Counted from the first letter of the stretch, positions 17,852-27,744 are shown. The stretch: DNA of 64,000 bases from Flagellimonas yonaguniensis (GCF_029193885.1 NZ_JARFVB010000011.1:58677-122676); one strand, 5' to 3'. Translations and numbers: made by a program. Notes: generated by a model not told the origin, from the sequence alone.

Positions 17852-20800
17852 TTAAAATTTTAGATTAACCCCGAAGGAATAAATTGACGCTATCGGATAG
17901 TTGTTATCAGAAACCCCTATGGTAAGGTTATCTATCGCACCATTCACATATCTTGGTGGTAATTCAGGATCTACACCTTTGTAATCGGTTATAGTGAACA
18001 GGTTGGTACCTTGTAGGTAAAAACGAACACTATCCATTCCCAAATAGCTGGAAACTGTTTCAGTAAAAGTATATCCTATTTGCAGGTTCTTCAATCTCAT
18101 ATAGGAACCATCTTCCACAAAGAACGAGTTTGCGTTACTTTCATTATTGGAAATACTCCAGCTTAGTGCTGGCAATTCCGCATCTGTGTTGTCCGGTGTC
18201 CAAGAGTCCAATACCCTTGTACTTCTATTGGCATTGGGGAAAGTTGGGAAATCCGTATATACCCTATCGTTATTGAATATTTCGTTTCCTTGGGAACCTT
18301 GGAAGAAAGCGGACATATCGAAGCCCTTATACCCCATTGTCAAGTTAACACCATAGGTGAAATCAGGGTGGGGAGAACCGATAAAGGTTCTATCGTCATC
18401 ATTGATGACACCATCGTTGTTCAAATCTGCATATCTAAACCTTCCCACACCATCAGCATTTGTTGCAAACCCTTGATCTGCAGCGTTGGCCACTTCTGAT
18501 TCGGAAGAGAAAATACCTTCAACCACAGCACCATAGAAGGATGATATTGGATGTCCTTCCTGCGTTCTTGTAACGGTTCCTGTATTTCTGAAACCTCCAA
18601 AACCTGTCTGGAAAGCACTGATCAATTCAAGCACCTCGTTTTTATAACTGGAGAAGTTGACATCGATTCCGTAGCTAAATCCAGAGCTCGTTTCGTCCCT
18701 ATAGCTCAAAGTTGCATCCACACCCTTGTTGCGAATGGAACCTAAGTTCACATAAGGAGGAGCTGCATCAAGTGCTGTTGAACTATACAGACTGGCATCT
18801 TGATTGATCAAGTCTTTGGTAGTCATGGTAAAGTATTCCGCGGAAAGGTTCAATTTATTGTCAAAGAACCCAAGTTCCACACCAAAGTTTGTGGTCTCAC
18901 TGGTTTCCCATCTCAAATCAGGGTTTCCAGCTGCCGATAATATTGCTCCTTGCACTATACCTGCACTACTACCTGTATAAGCGTAATTTGCATATTGTTC
19001 ACTTAAGATGGAAAAGTTTACGGTTGGGTTGTCCACTGGCAATGTTTGATTACCCAATTGCCCCCAAGACCCTTTCAACTTCAATCGACTCATAAAAGAG
19101 TCAACTGGCCAGAAATCTTCGTTACTTACTACCCATCCTGCACTGAATGAAGGGAAGATATCGCTTTTGTTGTCGCCTACAAATCTAGAAGATTCATCAC
19201 GACGAACTGTTGCAGTCAACAAATAACGACCATCATAATCGTAATTCACTGTTCCGAACAGAGAGAACAAAGATGAAGCGTTGTCATAGGCGTAGGCTAC
19301 GTTAGGAGCACCACCACCGTTGCTCAACAAATAGTAGTCAGGTGTTTCGAAGAAATAATCGGTTCTGGAAATTTCTTTTCCTTTTCCGTGTGTATCCAAT
19401 GCCTCGATACCTATTAGTGCATTGATACTATGGTCACCGAAGTTTTTGTTATAACTCAAGGTATTGGTCCATACCCATTCGTAGGTATCTTGGTCGGCCT
19501 CAGTCAATGTATTTGTTGAAAGCGGTTCGGGAGATTCTGGAATCAATGCCCTAAAACGTCTATCGTTATACGCTCTTATGGAACCACCCAAAGATGTTTT
19601 AAACTGCAAACCATCTATGATATCCCATGTGGCATAGACATCACCGAACACCCTAAAGGTTTTCTGGAAATCATCCTTTTGCCTTGTAGCCTCTGCAACA
19701 GGGTTGTTTGGGTTGGCAAGGCCATTGGCATTACTGTAACTACCTGCGAAGTTGCCATCAGCATCATAGACAGGAACCAACGGGGACATTCTGGTAGCAA
19801 AGTTGTACCAAGATTGCCCACCAGCTCGCCTGTCAAAAGAGATATTGGCGTGCTCACCTATACGTATTCTATTCCCTATTTTAAATTCGGAGTTCAATCT
19901 TGCACTTCCTCTTTTATATCCCGTGTGTATTTGGATACCCTCCCTGTTCAAATATCCAGCAGAGAAAAGGAATTTTGATTTTTCATTACCATTTTCCAAG
20001 GTAATGGAAGCATTTTGTGCAATTGCTGTTCTGTAAATTTCATCCAACCAATCTGTTCCATTGGGTTTAACGTTCATGGTCACAGGAACACTTCCCTGTA
20101 TCGTTGAAGGAACAACAGGGCTTGGACCATCACCATACTGAATATGTGAGGGCGTGTTCCCATCATTCAACATACTTTGCCAAAATACTTCCCCAAGTTG
20201 TTGGGCGTTCAGCAAGTCAGGTACATTGGTAGGAGTGGAAAACCCTGTGTACATATCCAAGGAAACCTTTGCGGTATCCAGATTATACCCCCCACTTTTA
20301 GTAGTAATGATCACAACACCATTGGAGGCCCTAGCACCGTAGATAGCAGCTGCACCATCCTTAAGTACGTTCATTTGTTGGATGTCGGCAGAATTAATGG
20401 AATTCAGGATACTTGGGTCATCAGTCTGAACCCCATCAATAATATATAGGGGGTCGTTACTGTTACCCGTACCGAAACCCCTTACACGTACCACTGGTGA
20501 AGAACCAGGGGAACCGTTATTGGTTATCGTAACACCAGAAACCCTTCCTTGTAATGCTTCTGCGGCATTTACAACAGGTGTTTTGGTGGCCTCAGCCACA
20601 TCAACAGTTCCAACGGAACCTGTCAACTCACCTCTTGTTTGAGTACCGTAACCTGTTACAACCACCTCATCCAAGGCAGCCGCATCTTCTTCCATGGTAA
20701 CATCAATAGTGCTGTTCCCGTTTACAGGAACTTCTGTGGTCTTGAAACCAACATAGGAAAAAATCAAAGTCGCATCGGAAGCAGCCGTGATGGTATAATT

Positions 20801-21058
20801 CCCATCAAAGTCTGTTTGTGTACCATTGGTAGTACCTTTTACAATCACATTGGTACCTGGTAGCGGAGCTCCAAAGTTATCCACAACTGTACCTGTTATG
20901 GTAACCTGATAAGGGGGTGAAGTAGCTTCATCCAATTCTGGGGTTGCAGCCATTGCAAATTCACCCGCAAACAACATTGTCATTGACAAAACGAAAGTCT
21001 GGATCACTTTTACGAATCCAGTCAATCGCGCCAAAGTCTGAACTTTGTTTCGATTCAT
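17852..21058 (-). CDS. SusC/RagA-family TonB-linked outer-membrane transporter
   Basis: This 1068-residue transporter has a long signal region, then a carboxypeptidase-D-like N-terminal extension (VTITGTVVDNFGAPLPGTNV), a TonB box region ending DEVVVTGYGTQ, and a plug domain (ALQGRVSGVTI, YIIDGVQTDDPSILNSINS, VLKDGAAAIYGARASNGVVI). The remainder is a 22-strand-type barrel ending in a terminal aromatic (SFGVNLKF). It imports oligosaccharides across the outer membrane with SusD as partner and TonB/ExbBD energy. Its promoter region faces the Nudix-wHTH regulator gene across 555 bases. Confidence 0.97.
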   Translation of the reverse strand: MNRNKVQTLARLTGFVKVIQTFVLSMTMLFAGEFAMAATPELDEATSPPYQVTITGTVVDNFGAPLPGTNVIVKGTTNGTQTDFDGNYTITAASDATLIFSYVGFKTTEVPVNGNSTIDVTMEEDAAALDEVVVTGYGTQTRGELTGSVGTVDVAEATKTPVVNAAEALQGRVSGVTITNNGSPGSSPVVRVRGFGTGNSNDPLYIIDGVQTDDPSILNSINSADIQQMNVLKDGAAAIYGARASNGVVIITTKSGGYNLDTAKVSLDMYTGFSTPTNVPDLLNAQQLGEVFWQSMLNDGNTPSHIQYGDGPSPVVPSTIQGSVPVTMNVKPNGTDWLDEIYRTAIAQNASITLENGNEKSKFLFSAGYLNREGIQIHTGYKRGSARLNSEFKIGNRIRIGEHANISFDRRAGGQSWYNFATRMSPLVPVYDADGNFAGSYSNANGLANPNNPVAEATRQKDDFQKTFRVFGDVYATWDIIDGLQFKTSLGGSIRAYNDRRFRALIPESPEPLSTNTLTEADQDTYEWVWTNTLSYNKNFGDHSINALIGIEALDTHGKGKEISRTDYFFETPDYYLLSNGGGAPNVAYAYDNASSLFSLFGTVNYDYDGRYLLTATVRRDESSRFVGDNKSDIFPSFSAGWVVSNEDFWPVDSFMSRLKLKGSWGQLGNQTLPVDNPTVNFSILSEQYANYAYTGSSAGIVQGAILSAAGNPDLRWETSETTNFGVELGFFDNKLNLSAEYFTMTTKDLINQDASLYSSTALDAAPPYVNLGSIRNKGVDATLSYRDETSSGFSYGIDVNFSSYKNEVLELISAFQTGFGGFRNTGTVTRTQEGHPISSFYGAVVEGIFSSESEVANAADQGFATNADGVGRFRYADLNNDGVINDDDRTFIGSPHPDFTYGVNLTMGYKGFDMSAFFQGSQGNEIFNNDRVYTDFPTFPNANRSTRVLDSWTPDNTDAELPALSWSISNNESNANSFFVEDGSYMRLKNLQIGYTFTETVSSYLGMDSVRFYLQGTNLFTITDYKGVDPELPPRYVNGAIDNLTIGVSDNNYPIASIYSFGVNLKF

Positions 21059-21088
21059 AGATAGTCTATTTAGTTTAGTTATTTACCT

Positions 21089-21118
21089 TGATTGAGACCG
21101 TGCATATTGTCTCAATCA
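21089..21118. promoter_or_regulatory. Perfect inverted repeat at the predicted susC transcription start
   Basis: TGATTGAGAC (21089-21098) and GTCTCAATCA (21109-21118) are perfect 10-bp arms around a 10-base spacer. They sit 31-60 bases upstream of the susC start and directly downstream of the predicted -7 element, so the repeat could be an operator or a 5'-leader stem-loop. The rest of the 555-base susC/regulator intergenic region (21059-21613) is AT-rich, with no gene-like reading frame and no other structure I can support. Confidence 0.6.
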
Positions 21119-21122
21119 GGAA

Positions 21123-21153
21123 CAATAATAGGTAAAATTTTAGAATTGGCAAT
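21123..21153 (-). promoter_or_regulatory. Predicted susC promoter (ATTG-N19-TATTATTG)
   Basis: Read on the minus strand, ATTG (21150-21153) is separated by 19 bases from TATTATTG (21123-21130). The Bacteroidota consensus is TTTG-N17-23-TAnnTTTG, so this matches 3 of 4 and 5 of 6 fixed bases. The resulting start site would fall at the edge of the inverted repeat. Confidence 0.45.
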
Positions 21154-21613
21154 ATTTTAACAGTAAATATTGAATATGATAAAATTATTTACTTAAAAAT
21201 ATAAATTTACCAATGCTAAGAAAACGTTAATTTTCCTAGGCCCAGAGCGGGCTGAGACTTTAAAAGGGTAGTTGACACTAAATTTCGAGAAAGAAAAAAA
21301 CAACAAAATATTGCCTCTCTGTTACATTTGACCGCGAATTAGTATCAAGTCGCCGATCCTACCCTGCTTCAACATATGTGATTAAGAAGAATTCCATTAA
21401 AACAAGATGGACTCATGAGATTAGTGATTCTTTGTGTTGACACTACGATTTTCATCTTTCAAAAAATAAGCTTTCATTAAAGTCATTTTATATCGAATAC
21501 TTGTAAACTGAAACAAAATCAAACATTTCCATTATTGTATCAATTTGCTACAATAAAACCCTTATTTTTTTATTTTTATATTTTTTTAATGTAATTTTTG
21601 CGATGTTTACAAT

Positions 21614-22330
21614 ATGTTGCCTTCAGAAAATAAATACCTAACCAACGTTTCTTTTGATACCGTAATCTTCGGATTTACTGGTGAAGAGCTAAAGATTTTA
21701 ATCCTTGAATACCAAAACTCCGGGCTATTTGCTCTTCCAGGAGGTTATATTCGGCGTGATGAAAACTTACTAGATGCGGCCAAGAAAGGTGTAATGAAAC
21801 GTACAGGGTTAAAAAAGATTCAATTGGAGCAATTTCACACTTTTGGAAAATTGAACCGATCAGATCCAGAATCATCAAAAACAATTGCCAAAGGCTTAGG
21901 GTATGAGATGCCAAATGACCACTGGGTATTGGACAGATTCGTTACAATCGGCTATTATGCCTTGATAGATTACAATCAAGTACGCCCAACTCCCAATAAA
22001 TTCTCTGACTCCATCAATTGGTACAGTATCAATAATCTGCCACCCCTAATGATGGATCATGAGGAAATTGTTCAAAAAGCGTTGGAAGCCATTAGGAACG
22101 ATCTGGGAACAAAACTTTTTGGAACAAATCTTTTGCCTGAAAAATTTACCATGAAGGAATTGCGAAAGGTATACGAAACCATCCTGAACAAAAAACTACG
22201 CCGTACTACCTTCCAACGTAAAATGCTTAGCATGGACATTTTAACAAGACACGAAAAATTGTATACCGGTGCAGCAAACAAAGCACCATATCTCTACAGT
22301 TTTAACAAGAAAAAAGCGAACAAAACATAA
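21614..22330 (+). CDS. Nudix-domain winged-helix transcriptional regulator (NrtR/AraR-like)
   Basis: The protein has 238 residues. Residues 1-140 form a Nudix fold (FDTVIFGFTGEELKILILEY, GLFALPGGYIRRDENLLDAA). The C-terminal 80 residues look like the winged helix of NrtR/AraR-type regulators (FTMKELRKVYETILNKKLRR, TTFQRKMLSMDIL). The Nudix box should read GX5EX7REUXEEXGU, but the REUXEE part is replaced by KGVMKRTGL, so catalytic glutamates are missing and the domain is probably a ligand sensor. In Bacteroides, AraR of this architecture controls arabinose genes. Lying between susC and the catabolic genes, this protein most likely controls the locus in response to a sugar or intermediate. Confidence 0.85.
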   Translation: MLPSENKYLTNVSFDTVIFGFTGEELKILILEYQNSGLFALPGGYIRRDENLLDAAKKGVMKRTGLKKIQLEQFHTFGKLNRSDPESSKTIAKGLGYEMPNDHWVLDRFVTIGYYALIDYNQVRPTPNKFSDSINWYSINNLPPLMMDHEEIVQKALEAIRNDLGTKLFGTNLLPEKFTMKELRKVYETILNKKLRRTTFQRKMLSMDILTRHEKLYTGAANKAPYLYSFNKKKANKT

Positions 22331-22400
22331 AATTACAGCAGTGCCGCTACAAGAAATTGGCAAATAATCATAACCTTTAATACCTAAACTAAATACCAAA

Positions 22401-24107
22401 ATGCCAAATTTTAATATTGATGCAGACCCCAATCACACCTACGACGCCATTGTAATTGGTTCGGGAATCAGTGGGGGCTGGGCCGCAAAAGAGCTGTGCG
22501 AAAAAGGGTTGAAAACCCTTGTACTGGAAAGAGGCCCAGTTGTCGAACATCCCAAAGATTATACTACTGCCAACCTGGATCCATGGGACATGGAACTTCG
22601 GGGCGGACTTACCCCAGAACAACAAAAAAAACATTATAAAGCCATTCGTTCCGGTTTCATTGGACAGGATACCGAGCATTTTTACGCCAATGACGAGGAA
22701 AATCCATATACCGAGGTAAAACCATTCCTTTGGATTCGCGGACACCAAATGGGTGGACGCTCCTTATTGTGGGGAAAACAGACCTACCGTTGGAGCGAAA
22801 TGGACTTCGAAGCCAATGCCAAGGATGGGCACGGAGTGGATTGGCCCATCAGGTATAAAGACTTGGAACCATGGTACACCTATGTCGAGAAGTTTGCCGG
22901 TATCAGTGGAGAAGCCCTTGGGTTACCTCAACTTCCCGATAGTCACTTCCTCCCCCCTATGGAACTGAACTGTGTGGAAAAACACATCAAGCAGCGCATA
23001 GAACGCGACTTTCCCGGAAGGCACATGATCATAGGGCGTGTTGCGCATTTAACCGAACCGCTAAATGGAAGAGGGCAATGCCAATACCGTAACAGATGTA
23101 GCCGTGGATGTCCCTATGGTGCGTATTTCAGCAGCAATGCCGTGACCTTACCAGCAGCAAATGCCACTGGAAACCTAACTTTCAGACCCTATTCCATTGT
23201 ACAGTCCATTATGTATGATGAAGCGACGGGCAAAGCATCGGGAGTTCGTATCATAGATGCGGAAACCAATGAAGATATCGAGTTCAAGTCCAAAATCGTG
23301 TTTTGCAATGCTTCCACATTGAGCACCACACAAATCTTGTTGAACTCCACCTCCAATCGTTTTCCCGAAGGTATGGGTAACGATAGCGGGGAGTTGGGTC
23401 ACAATTTGATGGATCATACCTATCGCGTTGGCGCCCTGGGCAAGGTGGATGGATTTGAAGACAAATATTACAGTGGTCGCAGACCCAACGGAATTTACAT
23501 ACCCCGTTATTGGAACATTGATGAAAATTCAAAATCTGACAAGTTCCTGAGAGGTTTTGGCTTTCAAGGAGGTGGATACCGCATGGGCAATAGCGAAGCA
23601 GCCAACCGCAAAGCATTTGGAGGGGATTACAAGGACAGCATTATGAAACCAGGACCTTGGGAATTCTTCATCACAGGTTTTGCCGAGTGTTTGCCATATC
23701 ATGACAATAAAGTTTACCTCAACAAAGAAGTTACGGATAAGTGGGGACAACCCACCCTGTCCATTGATTGCGAATACAAGGAAAATGAGTTGGCCCAAAA
23801 CAAACAGATCCAAGAAGATGCCGTGGAAATGTTAGAGAAAGCAGGCTTGAAAGACGTAATAGGGTTTGATAACGAACATGAACCGGGATACGGTGTTCAC
23901 GAAATGGGAACGGCCCGTATGGGACGGGACCCTAAAACCTCGGTTTTGAACGAGACCAATCAAGTACACGGTGCCAACAATGTGTTTGTTACCGATGGAG
24001 CCTGCATGACCTCCAACTCATGTGTAAATCCATCATTGACCTATATGGCCTTGACCGCGAGAGCAGCCAATCATGCCGTAGAAGAACTAAAAAAATTCAA
24101 CATTTGA
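22401..24107 (+). CDS. GMC-family FAD-dependent oxidoreductase (gluconate/glucoside dehydrogenase large-subunit-like)
   Basis: This is a 568-residue flavoprotein. The Rossmann FAD motif is AIVIGSGISGGWAAKEL (about residues 16-32). The Cys-rich block CQYRNRCSRGCPYGAYF (about 226-242) is typical of bacterial gluconate or fructose dehydrogenase-type GMC subunits, and the C-terminal catalytic region reads SCVNPSLTYMALTARAANH. No signal peptide is present, yet the small partner encoded 2 bases downstream has a Tat signal. This arrangement is known in glucoside 3-dehydrogenases, whose flavoprotein is exported by hitchhiking. A role in periplasmic oxidation of a sugar or glycoside is inferred. Confidence 0.9.
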   Translation: MPNFNIDADPNHTYDAIVIGSGISGGWAAKELCEKGLKTLVLERGPVVEHPKDYTTANLDPWDMELRGGLTPEQQKKHYKAIRSGFIGQDTEHFYANDEENPYTEVKPFLWIRGHQMGGRSLLWGKQTYRWSEMDFEANAKDGHGVDWPIRYKDLEPWYTYVEKFAGISGEALGLPQLPDSHFLPPMELNCVEKHIKQRIERDFPGRHMIIGRVAHLTEPLNGRGQCQYRNRCSRGCPYGAYFSSNAVTLPAANATGNLTFRPYSIVQSIMYDEATGKASGVRIIDAETNEDIEFKSKIVFCNASTLSTTQILLNSTSNRFPEGMGNDSGELGHNLMDHTYRVGALGKVDGFEDKYYSGRRPNGIYIPRYWNIDENSKSDKFLRGFGFQGGGYRMGNSEAANRKAFGGDYKDSIMKPGPWEFFITGFAECLPYHDNKVYLNKEVTDKWGQPTLSIDCEYKENELAQNKQIQEDAVEMLEKAGLKDVIGFDNEHEPGYGVHEMGTARMGRDPKTSVLNETNQVHGANNVFVTDGACMTSNSCVNPSLTYMALTARAANHAVEELKKFNI

Positions 24108-24109
24108 TC

Positions 24110-24703
24110 ATGGACCGTAGAAAAGCTTTAAAATTTACTGGGAATATGGCCGCAGTTGCTGTTGCGGGGCCTTCTTTATTATCCTTGTTACAATCCTGTA
24201 AAAATGAAAGACGAATCGATTGGCAACCGCTGTTTTTAACCGTGGACGAAGCCACATTTGTATCCAAGATCGTCGATATGATCTTACCACGCACCGAAAC
24301 CCCTGGAGCCCTGGATGTCAAAGTGGATATGTTTATCGATAAGGTCTACGCCAAATTGTACGATGCGAATGGTCAGGAGCATATCAGAAACGAAATCGAA
24401 CAGTTCAATGCCGATTGCATCTCCGATTTTGGTAATTCATTTGTAAATCTTTCAGAATCGGACCAGATTAAGGTTTTGGAAAAGGCCGAAGAAAATTCAG
24501 GTCAATTCGGAAGTGGAGTTTGGGGAACCACAGTAGGCAACCCAAAACCTGTCGGATTCTATCGAAGTTTAAAATCAACAGCGCTTTGGGGTTATTTTAC
24601 CTCAGAGGAAATTGGTGAGAATGTATTGAACTATGACCCCATCCCGGGAGCCTATCACGGTTGTATTCCATTGAGCGATGTGGGCAATAAATGGAGCCTA
24701 TAA
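24110..24703 (+). CDS. Gluconate 2-dehydrogenase subunit 3-like protein with Tat signal
   Basis: The protein has 197 residues from ATG 24110, two bases after the GMC stop. The N-terminus DRRKALKFTGNMAAVAVAG is a twin-arginine-type signal and is followed by LLSLLQSC, a possible lipobox. The body (FLTVDEATFVSKIVDMILPR, TPGALDVKVDMFIDKVYAKL, GFYRSLKSTALWGYFTSEE) matches the gluconate 2-dehydrogenase subunit 3 family, the small partner that escorts the GMC flavoprotein across the inner membrane. The downstream oxidoreductase starts 1 base after its stop, so translation is tightly coupled. Confidence 0.9.
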   Translation: MDRRKALKFTGNMAAVAVAGPSLLSLLQSCKNERRIDWQPLFLTVDEATFVSKIVDMILPRTETPGALDVKVDMFIDKVYAKLYDANGQEHIRNEIEQFNADCISDFGNSFVNLSESDQIKVLEKAEENSGQFGSGVWGTTVGNPKPVGFYRSLKSTALWGYFTSEEIGENVLNYDPIPGAYHGCIPLSDVGNKWSL

Positions 24704-24704
24704 C

Positions 24705-26075
24705 ATGGATTCCAAGTCTTTTTATATCAACCGAAGAAAGTTTCTGGCCAGTTCGGCCGCTGCCATGGCACTTTCATCCTTTGGTGCTTATGGTTTGGAG
24801 CTTGTCCATTCCCAAAAAAAATGGAGGGTAGGCCTTATCGGCTGCGGTTGGTATGGTAAAAGTGACCTCTTCAAACTGATACAGGTGGCCCCTGTGGAAG
24901 TGGTTTCACTTTGTGATGTGGACCAAAAACATTTGGAAGAAGCTGCCCATCTCGTTGCCCAACGCCAGCAATCGGGCAAAAAACCACGATTGTACCGTGA
25001 TTATCGCAAAATGCTGGCCGAAAAAGACCTAGATATTGTACTGATCGGATCTCCTGATCATTGGCACGCGTTACAGGCCATAGAAGCCATGGAATCCGGA
25101 GCACACCTTTACCTACAAAAACCCATCAGTCTGGATGTGTTGGAAGGCGAAGCGATATTGGCCACGGCAAGAAAATTGGGAAAAAAAGTGCAAGTTGGTA
25201 CACAGCGGAGAAGCACGCCCCATTTGGTCGAGGGCAAAAAAAATATCATAGATGCAGGGCTGTTGGGAAAAATCTCCCATGTGGAAATGTGCTGTTACTA
25301 TCATATGCGATGGAACGCCAATCCCCCTGTGCAGCAAGTACCCGATCATTTTGATTATGATTTTTGGTCGGGGCCGGCACCGTTAAGACCCTACATCGGA
25401 CTACCGCACAGAAGCTGGCGTGCCTTTATGGAATATGGAAATGGCATTGTTGGCGATATGTGTGTTCATATGTTGGATGCCGTTCGTTGGATACTAGGGC
25501 TCGGATGGCCCAAAAAAGTAAGTTCCACAGGTGGAATTTATGTGCAAAAGGATTCCATAGCGAATATCTCGGATACGCAGACTGCGGTTTTTGAATTTGA
25601 TGAGCTCAATTGTATCTGGCAGCATCGCAGTTGGGGCTCCCCGACAGACCCCGAATACCCATGGGCCTTCTTTATTTATGGGGATAAAGGGACTTTTAAA
25701 GGAAGCGTTCATCAATACGAGTTTGTACCCAATGGGGATGGGGAAACCATAAAAAAAGAAGTGGTTTACGAGCGGGAAAAATACCCTGAGGATTTAAAGG
25801 AAGATGGCATCGAACTCCATACAGCACCTGCAACAAGGGCCCATATGTTGGATTTATTGAATGCCATAGAAAGGGATAAGCTCCCCGTTGCCGATGTGGA
25901 ACAAGGACATATTTCCACAGCCAGCTGTATCATGGCCAATCTTGCCATGGAATTAAGGCGGCCGTTGGTCTACAATCCTCAACAACAGATTATTGTTAAT
26001 GATGCCCAAGCCACCGAACTACTGAAAAAACAATACCGTGGACCATGGCAGCATCCGTCCGAGTCTATTTTATGA
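24705..26075 (+). CDS. Gfo/Idh/MocA-family oxidoreductase with Tat signal
   Basis: The protein has 456 residues from ATG 24705; an earlier in-frame ATG at 24678 would overlap the upstream gene and displace the signal. The Tat signal is NRRKFLASSAAAMALSSFGA. The NAD(P)-binding motif is GLIGCGWYGKSD. The loop normally reading EKP is YLQKPISLDV, so the usual Glu is Gln. The catalytic-domain block GIVGDMCVHMLDAVRWILGL is typical of the secreted Bacteroidota subgroup. Such exported members probably carry a tightly bound nucleotide and act on sugars or glycosides, consistent with the linked GMC system. Confidence 0.9.
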   Translation: MDSKSFYINRRKFLASSAAAMALSSFGAYGLELVHSQKKWRVGLIGCGWYGKSDLFKLIQVAPVEVVSLCDVDQKHLEEAAHLVAQRQQSGKKPRLYRDYRKMLAEKDLDIVLIGSPDHWHALQAIEAMESGAHLYLQKPISLDVLEGEAILATARKLGKKVQVGTQRRSTPHLVEGKKNIIDAGLLGKISHVEMCCYYHMRWNANPPVQQVPDHFDYDFWSGPAPLRPYIGLPHRSWRAFMEYGNGIVGDMCVHMLDAVRWILGLGWPKKVSSTGGIYVQKDSIANISDTQTAVFEFDELNCIWQHRSWGSPTDPEYPWAFFIYGDKGTFKGSVHQYEFVPNGDGETIKKEVVYEREKYPEDLKEDGIELHTAPATRAHMLDLLNAIERDKLPVADVEQGHISTASCIMANLAMELRRPLVYNPQQQIIVNDAQATELLKKQYRGPWQHPSESIL

Positions 26076-26109
26076 AATTAAAATTCAATTACAAAACATT
26101 GGCTTTTCC

Positions 26110-27597
26110 ATGAAAAAAATCAGTCTCATCATACCTTTGGTACTTCTGTTTACCTCGGGTTTTGCCCAACAAAACAAGCGAACCATTGTTACCACGGATG
26201 GAGAAATTGACGACGTGGACACTTTTATACGGTTTTTAATGTACACCAACGAATTTGACACCGAAGGCTTAATCTATTCAAGCTCCATGTGGCACTGGAA
26301 GGGGGATGGTAAAGGGACCACCATGGTCTCCGAAATGGAAATGACCCGAAATATCTATGGGGAGCGCAGCGAACTTAGATGGCCCGGTACGACTTGGATC
26401 CAGGAATTACTGTCCGATTATGCCAAGGTGCATCACAATTTATTACTGCATGATAAAAACTATCCCTCCGCCGAAGAGCTTTTGGCCGTTGTAAAAGTAG
26501 GCAACATAGATTTTGAAGGGGAAATGGACAAACGTACCGAAGGATCCAAGTGGATTGCCGAAAGATTATTGGATGATGACTCTCGGGAAATTTTTCTGCA
26601 GGCGTGGGGCGGCACCAATACCATTGCACGAGCATTAAGATCCATTGAAGAGGACTATTCGAACCATGAAAACTGGAAGGAAATCAAGGAGAAGGTATCC
26701 AAAAAGGCCATTATCTACACCATAATGGACCAAGATGCCACCTATAAAAAGTATATTGGTCCAAATTGGCCGAACATTCGGGTGTTTTACAATGCCAACC
26801 AGTTTTGGTGCTTTGCCTATCCTTGGAAACGCGTCGTTCCCAAAAGCCAACAACCTTATTTGGAGGGCAGTTTTATGGGCTCGAACATCATCAATGGCCA
26901 TGGTCCCTTGCTTCAAAATTATTATTCCTACGGGGATGGGCAGAAACAAGAAGGAGACCCCAATCATTTTGAGGGGGATATTTCAAAAATCGCACAAACC
27001 GAACGTGGCAGTTTTTCCAAGTACGATTTTATTTCCGAAGGGGATTCCCCTGCGTTTTTACATTTAGTGAATGTGGGGTTGGACAATTACAAGGATCCTT
27101 CCAGAGGGGGTTGGAGTGGTCGATTTGAACAATCAGAGGAGAATCCTTATCGCTATGAAGATGGCGATGCTGCCGCTGATTTGAACCCAGAGACGGGGGA
27201 AATGGACAAAAGCTATCCCCAAACCCGTTGGATCAAGCCCATGCAACTCGATTTTGCCGCACGTGCCGATTGGTGCGTCAAACCTTTTGAAGAGGCCAAT
27301 CATCCCCCAAAAATCAAAGTGGTTGAAGGGAATTCCATACATGCAGTTGCTGGAGAAGTTATCCCAATCAATTTATCCTACGAAGATGTGGACGGTCATC
27401 CCGTCTATTTCAAGGTTTGGCCCTACGCCGAAGCAGGAGATGGTATGGCAACCGTAACACTTGAAACAAACACAGCGACCATACAGATTCCCTATACAGC
27501 TCAAACGGGAGAAGAATTTCATGTGATAGTTGAAGGTACAGACACTGGTTTTCCAGCCCTTACAAGATATCGTAGGGTAATTGTGATCATAGATTGA
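26110..27597 (+). CDS. Exported DUF1593 (nucleoside-hydrolase-like) protein
   Basis: The protein has 495 residues from ATG 26110. Its signal peptide (ISLIIPLVLLFTSGFAQQ) is followed by a DUF1593 domain: TIVTTDGEIDDVDTFIRFL, with an Asp cluster reminiscent of the Ca site of nucleoside hydrolases, then GLIYSSSMWHWKGDG and EIFLQAWGGTNTIARALR. The last 100 residues form an Ig-like module (HPPKIKVVEGNSIHAVAGEV). DUF1593 proteins recur in Bacteroidota glycan loci and are presumed to be glycosidases or N-ribohydrolase relatives. The specificity is unknown. It lies 34 bases after the oxidoreductase gene, so it is probably co-transcribed. Confidence 0.88.
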   Translation: MKKISLIIPLVLLFTSGFAQQNKRTIVTTDGEIDDVDTFIRFLMYTNEFDTEGLIYSSSMWHWKGDGKGTTMVSEMEMTRNIYGERSELRWPGTTWIQELLSDYAKVHHNLLLHDKNYPSAEELLAVVKVGNIDFEGEMDKRTEGSKWIAERLLDDDSREIFLQAWGGTNTIARALRSIEEDYSNHENWKEIKEKVSKKAIIYTIMDQDATYKKYIGPNWPNIRVFYNANQFWCFAYPWKRVVPKSQQPYLEGSFMGSNIINGHGPLLQNYYSYGDGQKQEGDPNHFEGDISKIAQTERGSFSKYDFISEGDSPAFLHLVNVGLDNYKDPSRGGWSGRFEQSEENPYRYEDGDAAADLNPETGEMDKSYPQTRWIKPMQLDFAARADWCVKPFEEANHPPKIKVVEGNSIHAVAGEVIPINLSYEDVDGHPVYFKVWPYAEAGDGMATVTLETNTATIQIPYTAQTGEEFHVIVEGTDTGFPALTRYRRVIVIID

Positions 27598-27744
27598 ACA
27601 GGAGACATTATATCCAAGTTGGTTTGGTTAAACATTTTGATCAAGGTACCAGTAACGATATGGCCACATGACCAATTTTTTAATATCGATTGGCTTGATT
27701 ACCTTTAATACTCTGATCCAGCACATTAATAACTAGATAACGAT

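Noticed and set aside
23284..23616. Cys/Trp-rich open frame opposite the GMC gene
   Set aside because: It is a shadow of the conserved flavoprotein frame.
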